Notes: generated by a model from the letters alone, not told the origin. DNA of 64,000 nucleotides from Nocardioides sp. JS614 (GCF_000015265.1 NC_008699.1:2480001-2544000), one strand, 5' to 3'. Positions 1-8,698 are shown, numbered from the stretch's first letter. Numbers and translations are program-made.

Positions 1-699
1 CAGCATCCGCAGGGTGAGCAGCGAGCGGCGCACCAGGTCGGAGTGCGGCACGTCGGTGCGGCACCGCGCGGCCCAGTCCTGGTCCGCGGCGACGGTCGCC
101 TCGACGCGGTCGTCGAGCACCCCGAGGTCGCGCAACGGCACGTGCGAGGGCAGCCAGGTCGTCGAGAACGTCAGGACCTCGCCCTCGGTCACGTCGAACT
201 CGTCGGTGTGGCGGTGGTCGCTGGCCCGGGGGAGCCGAGGCCCCCGGAGCACGAGGCGGTCGGGACCGCCGATCGCCGTGATCACGGCCTCGCCGTCGAC
301 GACCTGGCGGCGCACCCAGGGCAGGATCGCGCCGTAGTCGAGCCGCACCACCCACTCGTGGCGCATCCGCACCGTGCCGCTGACGCCGCAGATCCGGCGT
401 ACCACGTCGGAGCGACGGTCACCCGGCGGCATGACGTCGGTCAGGGTCACGACCCCGGTGTCGGTGGTGAACGTGGTCTCCAGGGCCGAGGAGCCGCCGA
501 CGTAGCGCCGGCTGACCCGGTAGCCGTCGGCCGGGCACAGCTGCCAGTGACCGTGGTCCTCGGTCCCGAGCAGGGCGGCGAAGCAGGCCGAGGACCCGAA
601 GCGGGGCAGGCAGAGCCAGTCGATCGAGCCGTTCGTCCCCACCAGGGCCCCGGTCTGCCGGTCGCCGACCAGTGCGTAGTCCGCGATCGGTAGCGCCAT
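1..699 (-). CDS. glycoside hydrolase family 15-like protein, N-terminal part (runs off window)
   Basis: The 233 visible residues start at ATG 699 and stay open to base 1, so the C-terminal catalytic domain lies outside the window. The N-terminus (IADYALVGDRQTGALVG, then GSIDWLCLPRFGS, about residues 5-36) is the signature of the N-terminal beta-sandwich domain of bacterial GH15 glucoamylase/trehalase-like enzymes, which hydrolyse alpha-glucosidic bonds and in mycobacteria include trehalases. The start is supported by TAACCT at 706-711 on the minus strand, 6 nt before ATG, a leaderless arrangement. It is divergent from cinA. Substrate (trehalose or another glucan) cannot be decided from this half. 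Confidence 0.85.
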   Translation of the reverse strand, partial: MALPIADYALVGDRQTGALVGTNGSIDWLCLPRFGSSACFAALLGTEDHGHWQLCPADGYRVSRRYVGGSSALETTFTTDTGVVTLTDVMPPGDRRSDVVRRICGVSGTVRMRHEWVVRLDYGAILPWVRRQVVDGEAVITAIGGPDRLVLRGPRLPRASDHRHTDEFDVTEGEVLTFSTTWLPSHVPLRDLGVLDDRVEATVAADQDWAARCRTDVPHSDLVRRSLLTLRML

Positions 700-705
700 G
701 CCGCG

Positions 706-728
706 AGGTTAGCCGCCGTGGCTAACCT
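706..728. promoter_or_regulatory. symmetric divergent leaderless promoter pair, GH15 gene / cinA
   Basis: Perfect 9-bp inverted repeat AGGTTAGCC-N5-GGCTAACCT. Each arm contains a -10 hexamer TAACCT: minus strand 711-706, 6 nt before the GH15 ATG (699), and plus strand 723-728, 7 nt before GTG 736 of cinA. The spacing fits leaderless transcription in both directions. That the symmetry also serves a regulator is only a possibility. Confidence 0.65.
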
Positions 729-735
729 GACCTGC

Positions 736-1224
736 GTGACGGACCTGCTCACCCGCGTGCACCTGCTCCTCCGGGCCGGTGGCCACACGATCGCCACCGC
801 AGAGTCCCTGACCGGGGGTCGGCTGGCGGTCGCGCTCACCGACGTGCCGGGCGCCTCCGAGACCTACCTCGGGGGTGTCGTCACCTACGCCACCGAGATC
901 AAGTCGTCGCTGCTCGACGTCGACGACGCGATCATCGAGCAGCACGGGGTGGTGTCCGCCGAGTGCGCCCGGGCGATGGCGTCGGGGGTGCGGGCCCTGA
1001 TGGGGGCGAGCTTCGGCGTCTCCACGACCGGCGTCGCGGGCCCGACCGAGCAGGAGGGCAAGCCCCCGGGCACGGTGTTCGTCGGGATCGCCGGCCCCGG
1101 CCTGGTCGAGGTCGTCGCCCTGGAGCTGAGCGGCGACCGCGGCCGGATCCAGGGGCGTACCTGCGACGAGGCGTTCGCGGCGTTGGAGGCGGTCCTGCGG
1201 CGGGAAGAAACGCGCCTCGGGTAG
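736..1224 (+). CDS. cinA: CinA-family nicotinamide-nucleotide amidase (PncC-like)
   Basis: A 162-residue stand-alone CinA C-terminal domain, the usual length for this family, which hydrolyses nicotinamide mononucleotide to nicotinate mononucleotide in pyridine-nucleotide salvage. Visible motifs are TAESLTGG (residues 21-28, candidate catalytic Ser24), VTYATEIK (Tyr51, Lys56) and TTGVAGPT with KPPGTVF near residues 97-115. GTG 736 was chosen over the in-frame GTG 718 because 718 lies within the -10 region while 736 is 7 nt downstream of TAACCT. It is followed 34 bp later by the clgR-like regulator, a pairing common in actinobacteria. The N-terminal CinA domain is absent, as is normal here. Confidence 0.9.
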   Translation: MTDLLTRVHLLLRAGGHTIATAESLTGGRLAVALTDVPGASETYLGGVVTYATEIKSSLLDVDDAIIEQHGVVSAECARAMASGVRALMGASFGVSTTGVAGPTEQEGKPPGTVFVGIAGPGLVEVVALELSGDRGRIQGRTCDEAFAALEAVLRREETRLG

Positions 1225-1258
1225 CGTTGTTCGTACGTTCCACGGAGAGGAGAGGCGC

Positions 1259-1528
1259 ATGGTGCTGTTCCGCCGGCTGCTCGGCGACGTGCTCCGCGAC
1301 CTGCGGATGCAGCGCGGCCTGACGTTGCGCGAGGTCTCCGCCGAGGCCCGGGTCAGCCTGGGCTACATCTCCGAGATCGAGCGCGGCCAGAAGGAGGCCT
1401 CCTCCGAGCTGCTCGCCTCCCTGTGCGCGGCCCTCGACGTCCCGCTCTCCGACGTCCTGCGCGAGGTGTCCGACGCCGTGGCTCTCGAAGAGGCGGCGAG
1501 CACGCTCACCGTCGTCACCGCGGCCTGA
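1259..1528 (+). CDS. clgR: XRE-family regulator, ClgR-like
   Basis: An 89-residue protein consisting almost entirely of one lambda-repressor-type helix-turn-helix (residues about 11-65; LTLREVSAEARVSLGYISEI). Size, sequence and position after cinA match ClgR, the actinobacterial activator of clp protease and lon genes. A strong ribosome binding site (GGAGAGGAG) precedes ATG 1259. The protein ends in two alanines; in Streptomyces ClgR, C-terminal alanines have been linked to turnover by ClpP, so this tail may be a degron (inference). It is probably co-transcribed with cinA. Confidence 0.85.
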   Translation: MVLFRRLLGDVLRDLRMQRGLTLREVSAEARVSLGYISEIERGQKEASSELLASLCAALDVPLSDVLREVSDAVALEEAASTLTVVTAA

Positions 1529-1572
1529 TCGCTGCCGCGTAACCGCCCTCCCCGGCGCCTCGTTGGGCGGCC

Positions 1573-2039
1573 ATGACCGGCCGCCCACGCGCTCATCTCG
1601 TCGTGCTCGCCGTCCTGGCGCTGGCGGTCGGGACGCTGCCGGCCCTGGCGTTCACCGCACCGGCCGCCGGGGCTCCCGGGGACGGCCCGCTGCTCACCCG
1701 GATCTCGGGGTTCCACCTGGACCCCGACCGGGCGCGGGTGCGACCCGACGACTACACCGCGTACCGCGTCGACCTGTCGGGCCTGGCCCGCGCGTACCTC
1801 GGGTCGGCGAGCAGGGCGAGCCGGTAGTGGCGCTCGTGGTCGGCACCGGGCCGGGCTACGGACGGGTCGGCGTCTACCTCGAGGGCGAGCTGCTGCGACG
1901 GGTGGCGTTGCGCAGCGGCACGGCGCGGGCGCGAGTGCTGGTCCCCGTGGCGACCCTGTCGCACCCGACCAGCGGCCGGCTGACGATCCGGACGCTGAGC
2001 GGCAAGCCGGTCCGGATCGAGGGGCTGGGCCTGCGGTAG
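1573..2039 (+). pseudogene. secreted beta-rich protein interrupted by a frameshift
   Basis: The 5' part (from ATG 1573) encodes a signal peptide (VVLAVLALAVGTLPALAFTAP) followed by LLTRISGFHLDPDRARVRPDD and stops at 1827. The 3' part, in another frame from about 1800, reads GEQGEPVVALVVGTGPGYGRVG and ends at 2039. Both halves have coding-like composition and together give one exported protein of roughly 155 residues, so a 1- or 2-base indel near 1795-1815 has split it. A sequencing error is an equally good explanation. I do not recognise a family. It is convergent with nei. Confidence 0.55.
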
Positions 2040-2042
2040 TCG

Positions 2043-2849
2043 CTAGCGGCGTGGCTGGCAGGACGGGCACCAGTAGGCGATTCGCTCGCGCCCCGGCTGA
2101 CCGAGCTGGTCGTGCACGATCGTCGTGCCGCACCGCAGGCAGCGCTCGCCGGAGCGCCCGTAGACCCAGAGGCTGCGGCCCCGGCGCTTGTCGCCGGTGG
2201 TGCAGATCTGGGCCTGGTGGCGGTTCTGGTCGAGCATCGAGCGCGCCAGCCGGACCATCCGGAGCGGGTCGGCGACCACGGCGAGCGGGTCGCGCGGGTC
2301 GTAGCCGGTGAGGAAGCACAGCTCGCTGCGGTAGATCGTCCCGATCCCGGCGAGGTTGCGCTGGTCCAGCAGGGCCTCGCCGAGCGGTCGGGTCGGGTCG
2401 GCGGTGAGCCGGCGGACCGCCTCCTCGGCGTCCCAGTCCGGGCCGAGCAGGTCCGGACCCAGGTGCCCGACGACCTCGTCCTCACGCTCGCGGGGCAGCA
2501 GGTCCACCACGCCGAGCTGGAAGCCGACGGCGCTGCGGCCGCCGACGTCGAGCACCACCCGGGCCAGGTGGGCGGGCTTGGTCCAGCGCTCGCCGGCGCG
2601 GTAGACGCGCCACGAACCCTCCATCTTCAGGTGGGTGTGCAGCGTCCAGTCCTCGGCCCCGTGGTCGGAGTGGGTGTTGATCCGGGTGAGCAGGTGCTTG
2701 CCGCGGGAGACGGTCTCGAGGACCGTGCCGCCCGAGAGGTCGGTGGTGGCGTGCTGCGGGACGCGGAGGTCGGTGCGCACCAGCCGCTGCCCGTCGAGCG
2801 CCCGGCGCAGGCGCTCGGCGGTGCGCCACACGGCGTCGCCCTCAGGCAC
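2043..2849 (-). CDS. nei: Fpg/Nei-family DNA glycosylase (endonuclease VIII-like, Nei2 type)
   Basis: A 268-residue bifunctional base-excision repair glycosylase/AP lyase. The N-terminus MPEGD supplies the catalytic Pro2 and Glu3 exposed after Met removal. A helix-two-turn-helix region precedes a C-terminal zinc finger with Cys237, Cys240, Cys261 and Cys264 (CLRCG...CPSC). It overlaps the 3' end of lhr by 8 bp, so the two are translationally coupled; lhr followed by nei is also the order in Mycobacterium tuberculosis (Rv3296-Rv3297). Control is likely through the lhr promoter. Substrate preference (oxidised pyrimidines as for Nei2) is inferred from family and context. Confidence 0.92.
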   Translation of the reverse strand: MPEGDAVWRTAERLRRALDGQRLVRTDLRVPQHATTDLSGGTVLETVSRGKHLLTRINTHSDHGAEDWTLHTHLKMEGSWRVYRAGERWTKPAHLARVVLDVGGRSAVGFQLGVVDLLPREREDEVVGHLGPDLLGPDWDAEEAVRRLTADPTRPLGEALLDQRNLAGIGTIYRSELCFLTGYDPRDPLAVVADPLRMVRLARSMLDQNRHQAQICTTGDKRRGRSLWVYGRSGERCLRCGTTIVHDQLGQPGRERIAYWCPSCQPRR

Positions 2850-5800
2850 CGGCGGCCGCCCGCAGCCGCAGCCCCTTCGGGGTCGCGACGAACCCGGCGG
2901 CCTGGAGCGCCGCGCGCAGCGGTGTCGAACCGGAGCCGAGCAGCTGCTCGCCGTCGGCGCGCTCGACCGTCATCCGGCCCAACGACCCGCGCCGGGCGGC
3001 CTCGGCGAGCGAGGCGGTGGCCGGGCCGAGCCGGTCGGGCTCGTCGGACCAGGTGAGCAGGGTGCGGCCGCCGCGTTCGACGTACAGCGTGAGGACGCCG
3101 TCGACGAGCACCACCATCGCGCCCGCCTTGCGTCCGGGGCGGTGGCCGCTCGTCTCCGGCCAGGGCAGCGCGGCACCGTAGGGGTTGGCCGGGTCGGTCG
3201 CGGCGAGCGCCGCCGCGGTCGGCTTGGCCTCCGCCGCCACCTCCGAGAACGTGCGCAGCCGGTCGACGGCTCCGGCGGTGCCGAACTGGGCGGCGCCGAG
3301 CCCGGCGACGAAGTAGCCGCGGCGACAGCGCCCGGAGTCCTCGAAGGCGGAGAGCACCTTGTAGACCGCCGCGAAGCCGCCTGGGACCCGCTCGCTGACC
3401 ACCGCCCCGCGGGTCACCACTCCGTGGCGATCGAGCAGCCGCTCCGCGGTCGCGTGGGCGCGCCGGGTGGTGTCGGTGTCGAGCGCGGGCAGCAGCGCCC
3501 AGCGGCCGGCAGTCTCCGGCGGTCCGGAGCGCGAGGGGCGGCCGGCCCGCGGCGCCGGCCGGCGGGTGCGGTGGGCGGGGGTGCCGGAGCGGGTCAGGGC
3601 GCGCAGCGGCGTGAGCGTGTCGTTGCTGATCCGGCCCGCCCACACGAGGTCCCAGAGCGCCGCCGAGAGCGCGGCGTCGTTGGTGGAGCCGACCGCGTCG
3701 GAGAGCTGGCGGAAGAACCAGGCGCCGCCCGGGGCCAGGGCGTCGAGGACGGCCTGGTGCGCTTCACTGTGCTCGAACGGCTGCGGCTCCGGCAGCGTGA
3801 GGTGCGCCTGGTCCGCGAGGTGCAACGACACCCAGCCGTCGGACCCCGGCAACGCGGCGTGGCCGGCCCAGAGGACCTCGCCGGAGGCGGTCAGCTCGTC
3901 GAGGTACGACGGCTCGTAGTCGCTCACCCGGGCGGCGAGCACCAGCGGCTCCAGCGCGGAGGCGGGTAGGGCGCAGCCGGCGAGCTGGTCGACCACGGCG
4001 AGGACCCCGTCCACCCCGCGCCGCGCCCCTCGGCTGGTCGAGCCCGTCGCGACGCGCTGCCATGCGGCCAGGAACCGGCCCAGCGCCTCCGGCTCCACCG
4101 GCTCGATCTCCTGACGCAGCCGGGCCAGCGAGCGCCGGCGGAGCCGGCGCAGCACCTCGGCGTCGCACCACTCGGTGCCGCTCCCGGAGGGCCGGAACTC
4201 CCCGTCGAGCACCCGGCCCTGGGCGGCCAGCCGCTGCAGTGTGTGCCGGACCACCGCCGCTCCGAGACCCAGGCGGGCCGCGACCTGCTCGGTCGTGAAC
4301 GGACCGTGGCTACGGGCGTAGCGCGACACCAGGTCGCCGAGCGGGTCCTCGACCGGGTCGGTGAACACGTCGGGGGTGCCCGGCGGCACCGGCACGCCCA
4401 GGCCGTCGCGGAGCCGGCCGACGTCCTCCACCACCGCCCAGCGCTCCGCGCCGGCCATCCGGACCTGGACCACGCGCCGGGCCCGGCCGAGCGCTTCCAG
4501 CCACTCGCCGACGTCGGCGCCGGCAACGCATCGGGCGGCCACCTCGTCGGTGCCGAGAGGGCCGATCAGGCGGACCAGGTCCACGACGCCCTCCGGGTCG
4601 CGGGCCCGGCGATCGGGGGCGAGCCGCTGGAGCTCGGCCTCGACCTCTGCGAGCACCTCCGGGTCGAGCAGCTCGCGCAGCTCGGCGCGACCCAGCAGCT
4701 CGGCGAGCAGGCCCTGGTCGAGGGCGAGGGCGGCCGCCCGGCGCTCGGCGATGGGCGAGTCGCCCTCGTACATGAACTGCGCGACGTAGCCGAACAGCAG
4801 GCTGCGGGCGAACGGCGAGGGCTGGTGGGTCGCGACGTCGACGACCTGGACCTCGCGCCGGTCGACCCCCCGCATCAGCGCGAGCAGGCTGGGGAGGTCG
4901 TAGACGTCCTGGAGGCACTCGCGCACGGCCTCGAGCACGATCGGGAAGGAGGGGTACTTCGCAGCGACCTCGAGCAGCGCGGCGGAGCGCTGCCGCTGCT
5001 GCCAGAGCGGGGAGCGCCGGCCGGGGTCGCGGCGGGGGAGCAGCAGGGCCCGGGCGGCGCACTCGCGGAACCGGGACGCGAACAGCGCGGAGCCGCCGAC
5101 CTCGGTGGTGACGATCCCCTCGACCTCGTCGGGGTCGAAGACGATCACGTCGCCGCCGGGTGGCTCGGACTCGGTGTCGGGGATGCGGATCACGATGCCG
5201 TCGTCGGAGGCCACGGCCTGACCGTCGACGCCGTACCGCTCCCGCAGCCGGGCGTTGATGGCCAACGCCCAGGGCGCGTGCACCGGGGTGCCGTAAGGGG
5301 AGTGGACGACCAGGCGCCAGTCGCCGAGCTCGTCGCGGAACCGCTCGACCACCAGGGTGCGGTCGCTGGGCAGCACGTTGGTGGACTCGAGCTGCTCGTG
5401 CAGGTAGGTGAGCAGGTTGCCGGCGGCGTACTCGTCGAGCCCGTCGCGGACCGCGCGCGCCGTCGCCCGGTCGCGGGGCAGGGCGGCCAGCTCGCGGGTG
5501 AAGGCGCCGATCGCGGCCCCGAGCTCGGCCGGCCGGCCGAGCGTGTCGCCCTTCCAGAACGGGAGCCGGCCGGGGACGCCCGGCGCAGGCGTGACCAGCA
5601 CCCGGTCGTGGGTGATGTCCTCGATCCGCCAGCTGGTCGCGCCCAGGGCGAACACGTCGCCGACCCGGGACTCGTAGACCATCTCCTCGTCGAGCTCGCC
5701 GACCCGACGGCCGGGTCCCGTGCCTCCGACGAGGAACACGCCGAACAGCCCGCGGTCGGGGATGGTGCCGCCGCTGGTGACGGCCAGGCGCTGGGCGCCG

Positions 5801-7392
5801 GGGCGACCGGTGAGGGTGCCGGTGACGCGGTCCCACACGATGCGCGGGCGCAGCTCGGCGAACTCGTCGGAGGGGTAGCGGCCGGCGAGGAGGTCGAGGG
5901 TCGCGTCGTAGGCGCTGCGCGGGAGCTGGGTGAACGGAGCGCTGCGGCGGACCAGCTCGAACAGCTCGTCGGCCGGCCAGGCGTCGAGGGCGGTGGCCGC
6001 GACGACCTGCTGGGCCAGCACGTCGAGCGGGTTCGTCGGGACGCGCAGGGACTCGATCGCGCCGGTGCGCATCCGCTCGACGGCGACGGCGGTCTGCGCG
6101 AGGTCGCCGCGGTGCTTGGGGAACAGCACGCCGCGAGAGACCTCGCCGACCTGGTGGCCGGCCCGGCCGACGCGCTGGAGCGCGCTGGCGACGCTCGGGG
6201 GGCTCTCGATCTGGATCACCAGGTCGACCGCACCCATGTCGATGCCGAGCTCGAGGCTGCTGGTCGCGACCACGCAGGGCAACCGGCCGCGCTTGAGGTC
6301 GTCCTCGATCAGCGCGCGCTGCTCCTTGGACACCGAGCCGTGGTGGGCCTTGGCGATCACGGTGGTGCCCGGGTCGCCGGTCGAGCTCGTCGAGATCCCG
6401 GACTGGGCCATGATCGCCGCGGGCGGTCCTCCGCTGGTCGAGGTGCGAGCGGAGCGGGCCTCGAGACCGGCGTCTGCCGCGCGCTCGGTCGCGATCTCGT
6501 TGAGCCGGGCGGTGAGCCGCTCGGCGAGCCGGCGGGAGTTGGCGAAGACGATCGTGGAGCGGTGCTGCTGGACCAGGTCGGCGACCCGCTCCTCGACGTG
6601 CGGCCAGATCGACTGGGCGCGCTGCGGGTCGTCGGTGTCCTCGTCGTACTCCGCGGGAGCGGTCATGTCCTCGACGGGCACGACGACGCGCAGGTCCCAC
6701 TGCTTCTCACTCGGCGGGGCGACGATCTCGACCGGGGCGGTGCCGCCGAGGAACCGGGCCACCTCCTCGAGCGGGCGCACGGTCGCGCTGAGGCCGATCC
6801 GCTGGGCGGGCCGCTCGAGCAGTGCGTCGAGCCGCTCGAGGCTCACCGCGAGGTGGGCGCCGCGTTTCCCGCCGGCGACGGCGTGCACCTCGTCGACGAT
6901 CACGGTCTCGACGCCGCGCAGCGACTCCCGCGCCTGGCTGGTGAGCATCAGGAACAGCGACTCGGGGGTGGTGATCAAGATGTCCGGGGGAGCCGTGGTC
7001 AGCTTGCGGCGGTCGGCGGCCGGGGTGTCGCCGGAGCGGACGCCCACCCGGACCTCGGGGACCGTCGTGCCGAGCCGCTCGGCGGTGTGCCGGATGCCGG
7101 TGAGCGGTGCCCGCAGGTTGCGCTCGACGTCCACGCCCAAGGCCTTCAGCGGGGAGATGTAGAGCACCCGGCAGCGGTGCCGCTTGTCCTCGGGCGGCGG
7201 GGTGGTCATCAGCCGGTCGAGGCTCCACAGGAACGCACTGAGCGTCTTGCCCGAGCCGGTGGGTGCCACGACCAGCGCATGCCGGTCGGCGCCGATCGCC
7301 GCCCAGGCCCCCTCCTGGGCCGGGGTCGGCGTCGCGAACGCCGCGCCGAACCAGGTGCGGGTCGGCTCGCTGAACCGTTCGAGAGCGCTCAC
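2842..7392 (-). CDS. lhr: ATP-dependent helicase Lhr, full-length long form
   Basis: A superfamily 2 3'-5' DNA helicase of 1516 residues, the length of the actinobacterial long form with an Lhr core plus a large C-terminal domain. Motif I is APTGSGKT (GSGKT about 46-50) and motif II is DEVH (about 167-170); SAT and the motif VI helicase segment (QRVGRAGHQ) follow. GTG 7392 was chosen over ATG 7410 because ATG 7410 lies between the two promoter elements of a RecA-NDp-type promoter, while GTG 7392 is 6 nt downstream of its -10. It heads an operon with nei. The promoter type implies induction by DNA damage, as reported for mycobacterial lhr. Confidence 0.93.
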   Translation of the reverse strand: MSALERFSEPTRTWFGAAFATPTPAQEGAWAAIGADRHALVVAPTGSGKTLSAFLWSLDRLMTTPPPEDKRHRCRVLYISPLKALGVDVERNLRAPLTGIRHTAERLGTTVPEVRVGVRSGDTPAADRRKLTTAPPDILITTPESLFLMLTSQARESLRGVETVIVDEVHAVAGGKRGAHLAVSLERLDALLERPAQRIGLSATVRPLEEVARFLGGTAPVEIVAPPSEKQWDLRVVVPVEDMTAPAEYDEDTDDPQRAQSIWPHVEERVADLVQQHRSTIVFANSRRLAERLTARLNEIATERAADAGLEARSARTSTSGGPPAAIMAQSGISTSSTGDPGTTVIAKAHHGSVSKEQRALIEDDLKRGRLPCVVATSSLELGIDMGAVDLVIQIESPPSVASALQRVGRAGHQVGEVSRGVLFPKHRGDLAQTAVAVERMRTGAIESLRVPTNPLDVLAQQVVAATALDAWPADELFELVRRSAPFTQLPRSAYDATLDLLAGRYPSDEFAELRPRIVWDRVTGTLTGRPGAQRLAVTSGGTIPDRGLFGVFLVGGTGPGRRVGELDEEMVYESRVGDVFALGATSWRIEDITHDRVLVTPAPGVPGRLPFWKGDTLGRPAELGAAIGAFTRELAALPRDRATARAVRDGLDEYAAGNLLTYLHEQLESTNVLPSDRTLVVERFRDELGDWRLVVHSPYGTPVHAPWALAINARLRERYGVDGQAVASDDGIVIRIPDTESEPPGGDVIVFDPDEVEGIVTTEVGGSALFASRFRECAARALLLPRRDPGRRSPLWQQRQRSAALLEVAAKYPSFPIVLEAVRECLQDVYDLPSLLALMRGVDRREVQVVDVATHQPSPFARSLLFGYVAQFMYEGDSPIAERRAAALALDQGLLAELLGRAELRELLDPEVLAEVEAELQRLAPDRRARDPEGVVDLVRLIGPLGTDEVAARCVAGADVGEWLEALGRARRVVQVRMAGAERWAVVEDVGRLRDGLGVPVPPGTPDVFTDPVEDPLGDLVSRYARSHGPFTTEQVAARLGLGAAVVRHTLQRLAAQGRVLDGEFRPSGSGTEWCDAEVLRRLRRRSLARLRQEIEPVEPEALGRFLAAWQRVATGSTSRGARRGVDGVLAVVDQLAGCALPASALEPLVLAARVSDYEPSYLDELTASGEVLWAGHAALPGSDGWVSLHLADQAHLTLPEPQPFEHSEAHQAVLDALAPGGAWFFRQLSDAVGSTNDAALSAALWDLVWAGRISNDTLTPLRALTRSGTPAHRTRRPAPRAGRPSRSGPPETAGRWALLPALDTDTTRRAHATAERLLDRHGVVTRGAVVSERVPGGFAAVYKVLSAFEDSGRCRRGYFVAGLGAAQFGTAGAVDRLRTFSEVAAEAKPTAAALAATDPANPYGAALPWPETSGHRPGRKAGAMVVLVDGVLTLYVERGGRTLLTWSDEPDRLGPATASLAEAARRGSLGRMTVERADGEQLLGSGSTPLRAALQAAGFVATPKGLRLRAAAGA

Positions 7393-7398
7393 CCGCCC

Positions 7399-7420
7399 AT
7401 CCTCGCCCACGGCACCGACA
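7399..7420 (-). promoter_or_regulatory. RecA-NDp (PafBC-type) DNA-damage promoter of lhr
   Basis: On the minus strand, TGTCGGTG (7420-7413) is followed by exactly 8 nt and then GAGGAT (7404-7399). This matches the LexA-independent consensus TGTCRGTG-N8-TANNNT except for G in place of T at the first -10 base. The upstream element is identical to the one at recA in this window. GTG 7392 lies 6 nt downstream, so the transcript would be leaderless. Confidence 0.7.
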
Positions 7421-7557
7421 GTCGGGGCCCGGCTACTGGGCCGGGAGGGGCAGCTCCGGGGCGGCCGGCTCGCCGGCGTGCGGCATCGGCACGGGTCTGG
7501 CCGACATCCCCGGCGCGAATCGCAGCCGATCCGAGTGTTCTGCCGAAGTCGCCGGTG

Positions 7558-7962
7558 TCAGCGGATTCCCGTGTCGCAGCCGATGTCGACCTTCGAGTAG
7601 GCGCCGACTCTGACTTGTGCGTGCGCCGGGTCGCACGACATGCCGGCGTCAGCGGTCACGACGTAGGCGCCGGGTGCCACGGCGATTCGGTAGGTGCCAT
7701 CCGTTTCGGTGGTCGTGCGCGCGACCACGTTGTCGCCGGAACTGGAGTCACCGGGGAGCTCCGTGGTCACCGTGATCCTCGCGCCGGCCGCCGGCTTGTC
7801 GGCGCACTGGTCGTCCTCGGTCTGGACAGGGCACTGCGGCCCGAGGTGGACCAGGCCGGCGATCCCCGAGTCGTCGCGGCTCGCGCCCGGGCTGCCCTGG
7901 TCGCCGCAACCGGCGAGAAACGAGACGGCCACCGCCATGGTGAGCAGTCCACGTACGCGCAT
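7558..7962 (-). CDS. lipoprotein with carboxypeptidase-regulatory/CnaB-like domain
   Basis: A 134-residue protein starting at ATG 7962. The open frame extends further upstream to 8073, but only this Met gives a proper lipoprotein signal (MRVRGLLTMAVAVSFLAGC, lipobox LAGC, Cys19). The mature part resembles small extracellular beta-sandwich domains: AGARITVTTELPG, then TTTETDGTYRIAVAPGAYVV (about residues 64-115), the pattern of carboxypeptidase-regulatory-like or Cna-B folds. It should be anchored on the outer face of the membrane. The function is unknown, there is no operon partner, and no clear ribosome binding site is seen. Confidence 0.6.
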   Translation of the reverse strand: MRVRGLLTMAVAVSFLAGCGDQGSPGASRDDSGIAGLVHLGPQCPVQTEDDQCADKPAAGARITVTTELPGDSSSGDNVVARTTTETDGTYRIAVAPGAYVVTADAGMSCDPAHAQVRVGAYSKVDIGCDTGIR

Positions 7963-8318
7963 GTTGGTGAGACGTTCGAGCCCGTACCGGCGTTCCACGA
8001 TTCCAGAGGTGCCCGTGACGGCAGCGCCGGCGTACTCGCCCGGCTCCCGGTCCTGGTGCTTGTGCCGAGCCACCTCGAACCACCGGCCCTGGGTCGATCT
8101 GGGCCAAGTGGGTCACGCTGATATGTCCCCTCAGCGGCGCCGCCGGCAGAGGTAGCAGACACGCGGTCAACATCCGCAACGTGGCGCAACTAGGGTTCCG
8201 ATCTGTCTGAGGGATCGCGGAGGGAGGCTTGACCGGGCGGTCAATCAAGGCGCATCCTGGTGGTGGACGATCCGCCTGAGTAGCGACGGGTCCGAGGGGT
8301 GAAAGTGAGGAACCACTG
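7963..8318. other. intergenic region containing a TetR-type operator
   Basis: About 350 bases between the divergent lipoprotein and SPW-protein genes. The only structure I can support is the operator at 8229-8244, listed separately. The rest shows no convincing open reading frame: the plus-strand frames here are poor in coding signal and the upstream extension of the lipoprotein frame precedes its signal peptide. Confidence 0.5.
8229..8244. promoter_or_regulatory. putative TetR operator
   Basis: Perfect 7-bp inverted repeat TTGACCG-GG-CGGTCAA, the form of many TetR-family operators. It lies 75 bp upstream of the SPW protein and about 530 bp upstream of the tetR gene at 8770, so that regulator is the natural candidate ligand. 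Confidence 0.6.
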
Positions 8319-8678
8319 ATGCAGATGTGGACACGATGGCAAGCCTGGGCGGCGTTCGTGGCTGGCGCCTGCGCAGCGTTGTCACCGCTTTTCATCGAGA
8401 TGGACGACGCGGCAACCTGGACGATGGTGGTCCTCGGTGTCGTGACGGCGGCGGTCGCGCTGGGGTCGATGGCGATGTCGGAGGACCGGGTGACCGGGTA
8501 TGCGTTGGTGCTCATGGGTGTGCTGTTCGTCGGGTCCCCTTGGGTGATGGACGTCGCCAGCACCGACAACGACATGGCCGTGACGGCGTGGATCGTCGGT
8601 GCGGTCACGGTGGTGGCCGGGCTGTTGAGCCTGCCCGGGATCGAGCAGAGGATGCACCACAGGCTGATCCCGCACTAG
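8319..8678 (+). CDS. SPW-repeat membrane protein
   Basis: A 119-residue integral membrane protein with four predicted hydrophobic helices. It contains two copies of a repeat around Ser-Pro: LSPLFIEMDDAATWTMVVLG (residues about 21-40) and VGSPWVMDVAS...AWIVGAVTVVAG (about 70-105), which is the SPW-repeat family. The biochemical role of these proteins is not known. ATG 8319 is preceded by AGTGAGGAA. A TetR-type operator lies upstream and a strong hairpin terminator follows. Confidence 0.8.
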   Translation: MQMWTRWQAWAAFVAGACAALSPLFIEMDDAATWTMVVLGVVTAAVALGSMAMSEDRVTGYALVLMGVLFVGSPWVMDVASTDNDMAVTAWIVGAVTVVAGLLSLPGIEQRMHHRLIPH

Positions 8679-8698
8679 GGGCGGCTCAGGTCAACGGC

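Noticed and set aside
7393..7410. ATG 7410 as the lhr start
   Set aside because: It lies between the two elements of the promoter, upstream of the predicted transcription start; GTG 7392 fits the leaderless spacing.
4243..8121. A 1292-codon open frame on the plus strand opposite lhr
   Set aside because: It is the antisense of a clearly recognisable helicase gene; long antisense frames are expected at this GC content and the translation is a low-complexity Gly/Arg/Val/Glu sequence.
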